A stretch of DNA of 14,136 bases from JAZRUF01 sp045652405 (lineage in GTDB: Bacteria; Bacillota; Clostridia; Oscillospirales; JAAYXM01), in NCBI GenBank assembly GCA_045652405.1, contig JAZRUF010000022.1, forward strand, positions 1-14,136, read 5' to 3'. The translations under genes and the position numbers were made by a program. The notes beneath the pieces are model-generated. The model was not told the DNA's origin and searched no databases. It saw nothing but the letters and a program-made list of their open reading frames with translations. This document shows, one piece after another, positions 6,270-12,741 of this stretch (the stretch's first letter is position 1; each line of letters opens with the position of its first letter).

Positions 6270-7343
6270 TTAAAACTTTCTCTCAAGGGGGTTCTGACGC
6301 TCAATCTCTTCAAAAATTGCAATCTCCGTCTTGATGTGCTCGGGTGTGATATAAAGCTCCGCACCGTTTACCATATGGTCATAGAGCCTATGATAGTACG
6401 CATTTGCAGCACCGTTGAAAACATCGTCTGCAAAATCTTCGCTTTTCTTATGCCATTTGATTTCATCCTTGCAGTAGCTTGGATTTCCTTTCTCATCGTG
6501 TAAGGAATTAATATCAAGCTTTGGCTGCGGGCACTCTTCGTCAAGATAATACTGATACTCAACGCGGTCCATAGTAGACTTGAGTGCGCCGCGGTCGCCG
6601 TATACACGGTATACGTAACCGTCATTATGTGGGTCAGACGGATTGATTTCAATTTCAAACTTGGGCTTTCCTGCACCGTAGTCCAAAATCGCGAAAACAT
6701 AGTCCTCTGCGTCACCCACGGAATTGTATATCTCAAGTCTTGAATAAATCTTCTCAGGCATATCGTCGGTCTTTGCAAGGCGAATTGCCTGCTCAAACGG
6801 ATGCGGTCCCGTGTTTCTCATTGCACCCGCATCGCGGGATATAAGCGTCTGCCAATCGTAACGACGTGCAAATCCGCTAAAGCGTATGCGCACAAGCTTT
6901 ACATTTCCCAGCACACCTGAATTAATAATCTCCTGAATTTTCAAGAAGTACGATGCAAGACCCGACTGCTGATAGATGGTGAATACAACACCGTTTTTCT
7001 TTGCCGCATCAGCAAGCTCCTGCACCTGCTCAGCCTTCTTTGCAATCGGCTTTTCACACAGCACATTAAACCCATGATTTAATAATTCAAGTGAACTCTC
7101 ATAATGCATGTCAGAGTATGATGCATTTACCACAAGGTCAATGTCCTTACGCGCGAAAAGCTCTTTGTAATCGCTGTAAATGTCGCATCCGAAATCCGCT
7201 TTGGCAGCCGCTGCGCGCTTTTCATCGAGCTCAACCACTGCTACGACATTTACAATATCATTACCCTCTGATCTGAAAAAGCTTCCGTGAATATCACATC
7301 CGCTTCGTCCGTATCCGATAATCGCCACGTTTAATCTTTTCAC
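6270..7343 (-). CDS. Gfo/Idh/MocA family oxidoreductase, longer type
   Basis: A 357-residue NAD(P)-dependent dehydrogenase of the Gfo/Idh/MocA family with a canonical N-terminal Rossmann motif, AIIGYGRSG (residues 7-15), an acidic end to the second strand (VVELDE, 36-41) that suggests NAD rather than NADP, and CEKP at 96-99 with the conserved lysine K98. RNTGPHPFEQ near residues 176-185 carries H181, the likely active-site histidine region. Translation starts at GTG (7341-7343), supported by AGGAGT seven bases upstream. It is the first gene behind the strong promoter at 7396-7424. It differs clearly from the 294-residue family member downstream, so the two are not recent duplicates. Substrate unknown; a sugar, sugar acid or inositol derivative is likely. 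Confidence 0.88.
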   Translation of the reverse strand: MKRLNVAIIGYGRSGCDIHGSFFRSEGNDIVNVVAVVELDEKRAAAAKADFGCDIYSDYKELFARKDIDLVVNASYSDMHYESSLELLNHGFNVLCEKPIAKKAEQVQELADAAKKNGVVFTIYQQSGLASYFLKIQEIINSGVLGNVKLVRIRFSGFARRYDWQTLISRDAGAMRNTGPHPFEQAIRLAKTDDMPEKIYSRLEIYNSVGDAEDYVFAILDYGAGKPKFEIEINPSDPHNDGYVYRVYGDRGALKSTMDRVEYQYYLDEECPQPKLDINSLHDEKGNPSYCKDEIKWHKKSEDFADDVFNGAANAYYHRLYDHMVNGAELYITPEHIKTEIAIFEEIERQNPLERKF

Positions 7344-7395
7344 TTAAATCACTCCTGTTTAGTATAGTATAAGACACAATTGCCTTTACGCCTAA

Positions 7396-7424
7396 AGTAT
7401 ATTAATTAATGTTTCTATAGTCAA
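7396..7424 (-). promoter_or_regulatory. Promoter of the oxidoreductase pair
   Basis: On the minus strand, TTGACT (7419-7424), 17 bases and TATACT (7396-7401), about 50 bases ahead of the GTG start. This is one of the best promoter matches in the window. Confidence 0.68.
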
Positions 7425-7554
7425 TCCCGAACACCCTCTTTCGTTTAATATTTAAAATTATTAATTGGATTTTTAAATTTTATAATATTTTGTCACAATA
7501 TTTATTACATCTTATAGAATACGATGTCCACACCGTACCCTATTAAACGCATGC
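7425..7554. other. AT-rich spacer without a gene
   Basis: Between the oxidoreductase promoter and the terminator of the peptide gene. The half next to the promoter (to about 7500) is very AT-rich and could act as an upstream activating element for the promoter at 7396-7424. I found no open frame with a ribosome site and no clear repeat in it. Confidence 0.4.
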
Positions 7555-7580
7555 AAAAATGGCACTGCCGATGCAGTGCC
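7555..7580 (-). terminator. Terminator after the small peptide gene
   Basis: An eight-base perfect stem, GGCACTGC with GCAGTGCC around a four-base loop, is followed on the minus strand by ATTTTTGC. It lies 18 bases after the stop codon of the 47-residue peptide gene and ends that transcript. Confidence 0.82.
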
Positions 7581-7598
7581 TTTCGGTAAACTATAGTT

Positions 7599-7742
7599 TT
7601 ATTCGTATATCTTATTCGTGAATTTAATTCCATCCTTCGACTCACCCGCATCAAATATATCTTCCAGTATTTCCGACAGAATCATAATCTCTTCAGACTT
7701 AAAGTTTGCAATTTCCAATTCGGGTGCTATATATTTTTTCAT
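7599..7742 (-). CDS. Small acidic peptide of unknown function, 47 residues
   Basis: A short gene that stands on its translation signals: an ATG at 7740-7742 with AAGGAGG nine bases upstream, 47 codons, a TAA, and a terminator 18 bases later. The peptide starts MKKYIAPELEIANFK and is rich in acidic and hydrophobic residues (EEIMILSEILEDIFD), with no cysteine, no signal peptide and no membrane segment. From memory, small peptides beginning MKKY-x-x-P-E-x-E-I-x-x-F are scattered through Clostridia genomes without known function; I could not verify this. The Pro-Glu start and acidic tail also recall precursor leaders, but no modifying enzyme is nearby. No promoter is obvious in the 110 bases upstream, so it is probably cotranscribed with the secreted Ig-like protein. 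Confidence 0.7.
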   Translation of the reverse strand: MKKYIAPELEIANFKSEEIMILSEILEDIFDAGESKDGIKFTNKIYE

Positions 7743-7852
7743 CTTTAAACCCCTCCTTAGTTCACAGCTACGGCAACCGGAACTTACATCTCTCCACCGC
7801 AGATAACCTTATATTTTCATCTACCTCATATGCTTGAGTTCTGCAGTAACCG

Positions 7853-9541
7853 TCATACCAAATCGTCAATCACGGCATAGCTTGCGTAAACCCTCTTTCC
7901 ATCCTCATCTTCTGCGTAAGCACGCACTATCAGTCCCTTTTCGGCATACTCTGGATTTATATTTTCACTTCTAAAGAAGATATATCCGTTCTCAGACATT
8001 CCTAAATCATAAGCCGTAAGGCTTGTGCTCTTTTGGGTTCCGTCAGTCGTATATTTAACATTTATGCTTTTGTACACCTGAGTTATATCCGCGGACGTGC
8101 GTGCCGCACTACTTCCGATAATTTCAAGACCAACGCGAGTATAGTCGAGTGACTCCGTCGCAGCAAATACCGTGACGGTATACGCATCATTTTTACGGCT
8201 ACAAATATACGCATAACGCGCACCGAATACATCTGCACCCTCGTCCGCGCTTTCGGGATTTACTGCAACAGTTATTCTTCCTTCTTTGGTCACGCCGCCC
8301 AAGGTCGCGGTTGCTGTAATTTCAGCCATGCCTTTTCCATGCGCGGTGATAATTCCGGTATCCGATACGCTTGCAACCGCGTCGTCTGAGCTTTCATATT
8401 TAACGGTTATATCATTTGTAACCGCGTTTGCCCCCACAAGACGAGTTGTTATCTCATTTCCTGTGTTGGTAAAATGCTTTATGGCGGTATCTACACTCTC
8501 ACCCGCACGGAGAACAATTGAGTCAGCGGAATTTACATCGGTAAATCGAAGCCTGTCGTAGGCAACTTCGTGCAATGAAATACCGCAGAGAAGTATATCG
8601 CCCTTCCAGCCGCCGTCGGTCACAGACTTTCCTCCGTCAATCGCAGCTTGAAAGGAGAGGTTATACGAGCTCGCCAATCCGTCATTTACAATCGGAGTTG
8701 TGGTAAAATATGTCCACGGTTGGTTTCCGTTCTTAGAGGTAAACGGTGTTACCGCATTGGCTTCGGTTGGCACTTTGCCGAGCGACGGTGTTGCATTCCC
8801 GCTTGATAGGTAGTAAAACACCTTGGCTTGCCACGCATTATGCAGAGAATTACCGCCACCCGCGACATTCTCTGCAGCCGCCCAGCCGGAAAACTCATAT
8901 ATTTTATTCTTATCAGCCACGGCACAGTAATCCGAAACCAAATGTATGTACTGCCGATTTATCCCTTCACTACCGGATGGCACACTCTTTGAGGTAAGGC
9001 GCAAAACGATGTCCGTGTCTGACAGCGGACCTTCTCTCGTCTCAAGCGCAAAGTCGTATCTTGAAACCGCTACACCGTTCTTATTTGAGTTAGACATATA
9101 ATCCGTGCCGTTTCCGTTTTGCATATACTTGCGAAGCCACCAGAACTTGGAAACATTTCTACTGCTTGTCCATGCAATGTTAGAGTCCGTGGGTATTTTA
9201 AGGATATTCGCACCCACGACCGGGATTTCAACCGTCGCGCTCGCTGCGCCGCTTATGGTTATCTTCACCCTGCCGATTGAAACGCCGGCTACATTACCAC
9301 TCTCATCCACGGTCGCGATATCCGTATCTGATGACGAAAATGAATACGCGCCGAAATCCGTAATTTCCTCACCGTCTGCACTGTACAGCGAAATCCTTTG
9401 CGTCTTTCCGACCTCAATGATATTTGACGGAAGACACACCGACACATCCGCCGCGTTTCCCGCATGGGCAGGTGATATCGCAGCAATAACTATCACCAGT
9501 ATAAGCACCATATGCATAATCACCATATTTGACAATCTCAT
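7853..9541 (-). CDS. Secreted protein with two bacterial Ig-like (BIG_2) domains
   Basis: A 562-residue exported protein of unknown function. Residues 1-28 form a signal peptide (hydrophobic VLILVIVIAAIS, cleavage likely after AHA at 25-27). Residues about 32-108 and 340-428 are BIG_2-type Ig-like domains, each with the hallmark S-D-x-x-(I/V)-A-(T/S)-V-(D/S) and a following G-x-(I/V)-T/A-G turn. Residues about 110-330 are rich in Trp, Tyr, Ser and Asn and look like a beta-sandwich, possibly carbohydrate-binding. Residues about 436-562 resemble the C-terminal domains (VRAYAEDEDGKRVYASY) seen at the end of many clostridial exported proteins. No LPxTG, SLH or dockerin motif is visible, so anchoring is unclear. 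GAGGAG lies about 12 bases ahead of the ATG, a long spacing. Probably a surface or matrix-binding protein. Confidence 0.75.
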   Translation of the reverse strand: MRLSNMVIMHMVLILVIVIAAISPAHAGNAADVSVCLPSNIIEVGKTQRISLYSADGEEITDFGAYSFSSSDTDIATVDESGNVAGVSIGRVKITISGAASATVEIPVVGANILKIPTDSNIAWTSSRNVSKFWWLRKYMQNGNGTDYMSNSNKNGVAVSRYDFALETREGPLSDTDIVLRLTSKSVPSGSEGINRQYIHLVSDYCAVADKNKIYEFSGWAAAENVAGGGNSLHNAWQAKVFYYLSSGNATPSLGKVPTEANAVTPFTSKNGNQPWTYFTTTPIVNDGLASSYNLSFQAAIDGGKSVTDGGWKGDILLCGISLHEVAYDRLRFTDVNSADSIVLRAGESVDTAIKHFTNTGNEITTRLVGANAVTNDITVKYESSDDAVASVSDTGIITAHGKGMAEITATATLGGVTKEGRITVAVNPESADEGADVFGARYAYICSRKNDAYTVTVFAATESLDYTRVGLEIIGSSAARTSADITQVYKSINVKYTTDGTQKSTSLTAYDLGMSENGYIFFRSENINPEYAEKGLIVRAYAEDEDGKRVYASYAVIDDLV

Positions 9542-9584
9542 AATGACACTATTCTCCTCACATTAAGTACACAATATTGCGTCC

Positions 9585-9614
9585 ATTATACACTTATCGG
9601 ACTGATTTTGTAAA
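9585..9614 (-). promoter_or_regulatory. Promoter of the secreted Ig-like protein gene
   Basis: On the minus strand, TTTACA (9609-9614), an 18-base spacer and a perfect TATAAT (9585-9590), about 45 bases ahead of the start codon. Confidence 0.6.
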
Positions 9615-9736
9615 TATTTTTTCGACGATTTCTGACATTTTTTTAACAAAAAACTACATTTTACCCGAAGAAACTGCGACTGCACTTGCACTATTTTACA
9701 TTAATCAATATTTTTATTTATTCCTACATTAATGTG

Positions 9737-9760
9737 CATTGCTTTTTTAGAAAAACAATG
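9737..9760. promoter_or_regulatory. Imperfect palindrome across the uxuA promoter, possible operator
   Basis: A 24-base palindrome matching at 10 of 12 positions per arm (outer half-sites CATTG and CAATG around a T-run and an A-run) fills the space between the -35 and -10 boxes of uxuA. Just upstream is a perfect 10-base palindrome, ACATTAATGT (9726-9735), and its first eight bases recur at 9698-9705. Such spacing suits a repressor, but some of the symmetry may come from the A/T runs. Confidence 0.35.
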
Positions 9761-9767
9761 ATATAAT
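9739..9767 (+). promoter_or_regulatory. Promoter of uxuA
   Basis: TTGCTT (9739-9744), 17 bases and a perfect TATAAT (9762-9767) preceded by TGA, giving an extended -10 element. It lies about 48 bases ahead of the uxuA start and is divergent from the promoter at 9585-9614. Confidence 0.68.
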
Positions 9768-9814
9768 ACGCAAAGGCCTAGGACACAAAACACTAAAGTA
9801 AAGGAGCGATAATC

Positions 9815-10900
9815 ATGAAAATGACCTTTCGTTGGTACGGCGAAGGCAATGACAAAATAAGCCTTTCCGATATCAAGCAGATTCCGGGCGTTGATGGCAT
9901 TGTTTGGGCACTTCACCACAAAATGCCGGGCGAAATTTGGGAAGAGGAAGAGATTGCCGAAGTCAAGCGCCAGTTGGATGAATACGGTTTTAACATGGAT
10001 GTTGTTGAGTCCGTAAACGTTCATGATGACATTAAGATCGGTCTTCCCACAAGAGATAAGTACATTGAAAACTACAAGCAGTGTATTCGCAACCTGGCAA
10101 AATACGGTGTTAAGGTTATTTGCTATAACTTCATGCCGATTTTCGACTGGACGAGAAGTAACCTTTTCCATGAAATCGGTGACGGTTCCACCGCACTCTA
10201 TTATGAAAAGAACATGATTCAGGACGACTATAAGGCAATGGCGGATTACATCCTCGGCTTTACCGAGAAGTACAATATGTCTTTCCCGGGCTGGGAGCCT
10301 GAAAGAATGGCAAAGCTCGATGAGCTGTTCAAGGCATACGAGGGAATTACCCATGAGAAGCTTTGGGAGAACCTCAAGTACTTCCTCGAGGCACTTATGC
10401 CCACCTGCCATGAGTGCGACATCAAAATGGCTATACATATGGACGATCCACCATGGGATATCTTCGGTATTCCGCGTCTTCTCATTAACGAGGAGAATAT
10501 CGACCGCTTCCTCAAGATGGTTGACGACCCATATAACTGCTTAACCCTTTGCTCCGGCTCACTCGGCGCAAATCCGGATAACAACGTTGCAGAAATCGTG
10601 CGTAAGCACTGCGACCGTATCGCATTCGCTCATATCCGCAACGTCAAGAACTTCCCCAACGGTGACTTCTCCGAAGCATCCCATCGCGATTGCGACGGTG
10701 ATACCGGTATCCTTGAAATCGTCAAGGCATACCACGACTGCGGTTTTGAAGGATATATCCGTCCTGACCACGGCAGACATCTCTGGGATGAAGGTCCCGG
10801 CAATGTTCGTCCCGGCTACGGTCTTTACGACCGCGCTTTGGGTATCATGTATATGCACGGTATCTGGGATACGCTTGACAGACTCAAAGGCAAGAAATAA
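9815..10900 (+). CDS. uxuA: Mannonate dehydratase
   Basis: A cytoplasmic metal-dependent enzyme that dehydrates D-mannonate to 2-keto-3-deoxy-D-gluconate in glucuronate breakdown. At 361 residues it matches the shorter Gram-positive form. Family features are FRWYGEGND at the N-terminus, ALHHKMPGEIW (32-42), YNFMPIFDWTR (104-114), IHMDDPPWDIFGIPR (207-221), LCSGSLGANPDNN (245-257), FAHIRNVK (271-278), SHRDCDGDTG (289-298), YIRPDHGR (314-321) and GYGLYDRALG (334-343). H208, C246, H273 and D318 are the likely metal ligands by analogy with known structures. AAGGAG lies eight bases ahead of the ATG. No uxuB, uxaC or kdgK is next to it; the operon is monocistronic between its promoter and the terminator at 10907. 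Most relatives have HPDDP where this one has HMDDP. Confidence 0.95.
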   Translation: MKMTFRWYGEGNDKISLSDIKQIPGVDGIVWALHHKMPGEIWEEEEIAEVKRQLDEYGFNMDVVESVNVHDDIKIGLPTRDKYIENYKQCIRNLAKYGVKVICYNFMPIFDWTRSNLFHEIGDGSTALYYEKNMIQDDYKAMADYILGFTEKYNMSFPGWEPERMAKLDELFKAYEGITHEKLWENLKYFLEALMPTCHECDIKMAIHMDDPPWDIFGIPRLLINEENIDRFLKMVDDPYNCLTLCSGSLGANPDNNVAEIVRKHCDRIAFAHIRNVKNFPNGDFSEASHRDCDGDTGILEIVKAYHDCGFEGYIRPDHGRHLWDEGPGNVRPGYGLYDRALGIMYMHGIWDTLDRLKGKK

Positions 10901-10906
10901 GAATAT

Positions 10907-10938
10907 AAAAAAACCGGTGTCGACGACATCGGTTTTTT
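10907..10938. terminator. Bidirectional terminator between uxuA and argS
   Basis: ACCGGTGTC and GACATCGGT pair (one G-T pair) around a GAC loop, with seven A before and seven T after. It ends uxuA on the plus strand and argS on the minus strand, whose stop codon is 10 bases away. Confidence 0.88.
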
Positions 10939-10947
10939 TATATTACA

Positions 10948-12741
10948 TTACATTTTCTCAGGTACATCTGTTGCAAGGAGTTCAAGCAAAAGTGAGAGCA
11001 TTCCCTGCGTCAGCTTTAAGAGTGACAGCCACGAGGCACGTACCTTTGAATCATCATTTGTAAGTATCTTATTCTCATAATAGAAGCGGTTGAAGAGTCC
11101 CGCAATATCAAAAAGCGCCTCACAAATGCAGTTGGGTGCCTGGTCATCGAATGCACGAAGCATCGTATCGCCCACGCTCAACAGCTTGAGCATAAGAGAG
11201 CGTTCGGTTTCAGATGAAGGCGGGATAATCTCGCCCAATACGATGGACTGTTCCTCGGCTTTTTTGAGAACCGAGCTTATGCGCACAGCACTATACTGCA
11301 GGTACGGCCCCGTCTTTCCCTCGGATGAGAGGAAGCGGTCCAAATCAAAGACATAGTCCTTTGTGCGGTGGTTTATAAGGTCACCGAACTTTAAGGCGGC
11401 AATTCCGACCTTTTCTGCAATTTCGTGTGCTTCAGCCTCGGTCATCTCCGCCGTCGTTTCCGACTCCTGCATTTTCTTGCGTGCACCCGAATAAACCAGC
11501 TCTATGAGGTCTGACAGACGCATTACGCCGCCATCACGTGTTTTATAGGGTTTACCGTCTGAGCCGTTCATCGTACCGAAGCCGACATGGAGCATCTCAA
11601 CATCCTCGCGGATGAGTCCTGCCTTGCGCGCGGCACGGAACACCTGCTTAAAGTGCATTGCCTGACGGTTATCCACAACATACCACATGCGGTCAGGGTT
11701 AAAGTCCTTCACGCGCTGAACTATTGTTGCAAGGTCAGTAGTTCCGTAGAGCTGAGAGCCGTCAGTCTTACTTATTATAATCGGCGGAACCGGCTCATCG
11801 TCCTCAGGCAGTGCTACGTCCATAATAAGCGCGCCGTCACTTAAATATGTAAGCTTGCGCTCTGCCATATCCTTTAACATGTCCTCAACATACGGTGCGG
11901 CATCGCTCTCGCCCAGCCATTCGTCAAAATCCACATTAAGGCGTGCATAACTCTTTTTGAGATCCGAAACAGATACGTTTAAAAAATGCCTCCACAGTGC
12001 GACATATCCGCGGCGGCCGCTCTGCAGGTCGTGAGTAGCTGCCTGAGCCACTTTTTTAAACTCCTCATCCTCTTTTGAACGCTTGCTTGCATCCGGATAG
12101 AGGCTGTTTAAATCGTCAATGCTGACCGGCGGTTCGGAGGGATATTCGCCTGTATAGCTTTCATCAAAGTATACGAGGTCGGGTTGCCTGTCCCGAAGCT
12201 CGGCGATAATAAGACCCATCTGTAGACCCCAGTCACCCAGGTGCACATCGCCTATAACCTTATGCCCCAAAAAGCGCGCAAGGCGTTTGAGCGACTCTCC
12301 TATTATCGCGGTGCGCAGATGCCCGATATGAAGCGGCTTTGCCACGTTAGGTCCGCCGTAATCGACGACTATGGTTTCCGCCTTTTCTGCCTTGGGAAGC
12401 AGAAATCGCGCATCGGATGCCATAGCGACTATACACTTGCACAGAAAAGCATCGCTAAGTGTTATATTTATAAATCCCGGCGGTGCGAACTCAACTTTTT
12501 CAAAGCGTGCGTCACCTTCTAATTTTTTCACTACTTCCTTTGCAATCATCGCAGGATTTTTGCGATATTGCTTTGCCGCGGCAAGTGCACCGTTGCACTG
12601 GAACTGGCACAAGTCCGGTCGGTTTGACACGGTTACTCCACCGAGAGCCGCATCGTAGCCGCAAGCTTCAAACGCTTCGGATACGATTGCGGTAAGCTGC
12701 TGACGCAGTGTGGGTACGCTATTTACCATGGAACCTTGCAT
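10948..12741 (-). CDS. argS: Arginyl-tRNA synthetase
   Basis: A class I aminoacyl-tRNA synthetase charging tRNA-Arg, 597 residues from the chosen start. The N-terminal tRNA-binding domain carries TVSNRPDLCQFQCNGALAAA, typical of clostridial ArgRS. The catalytic core has GGPNVAKPLHIGHLRTAIIG with the HIGH motif at residues 138-141, GDWGLQMG, and the region HVGFGTMNGSDGKPYKTRDG that stands in for KMSK. The C-terminal alpha-helical anticodon-binding domain ends in a leucine-rich segment. The frame is open 19 codons further upstream (to 12798), inside proS, but the ATG at 12739-12741 forms a TAATG overlap with the proS stop and follows a GGGGGG stretch. The ATG at 12730-12732 (MVNSVP) is an alternative. 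It is translated after proS and ends at the terminator at 10907. Confidence 0.95.
   Translation of the reverse strand: MQGSMVNSVPTLRQQLTAIVSEAFEACGYDAALGGVTVSNRPDLCQFQCNGALAAAKQYRKNPAMIAKEVVKKLEGDARFEKVEFAPPGFINITLSDAFLCKCIVAMASDARFLLPKAEKAETIVVDYGGPNVAKPLHIGHLRTAIIGESLKRLARFLGHKVIGDVHLGDWGLQMGLIIAELRDRQPDLVYFDESYTGEYPSEPPVSIDDLNSLYPDASKRSKEDEEFKKVAQAATHDLQSGRRGYVALWRHFLNVSVSDLKKSYARLNVDFDEWLGESDAAPYVEDMLKDMAERKLTYLSDGALIMDVALPEDDEPVPPIIISKTDGSQLYGTTDLATIVQRVKDFNPDRMWYVVDNRQAMHFKQVFRAARKAGLIREDVEMLHVGFGTMNGSDGKPYKTRDGGVMRLSDLIELVYSGARKKMQESETTAEMTEAEAHEIAEKVGIAALKFGDLINHRTKDYVFDLDRFLSSEGKTGPYLQYSAVRISSVLKKAEEQSIVLGEIIPPSSETERSLMLKLLSVGDTMLRAFDDQAPNCICEALFDIAGLFNRFYYENKILTNDDSKVRASWLSLLKLTQGMLSLLLELLATDVPEKM

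Noticed and set aside
7618..7806. A 62-codon plus-strand frame over the small peptide gene
   Set aside because: It has no ribosome site and lies antisense to the peptide gene, which has good start and stop signals.
9701..10438. A 245-codon open frame on the minus strand
   Set aside because: It lies antisense to uxuA and across its promoter, has no ribosome site, and its residues mirror the uxuA codon pattern.
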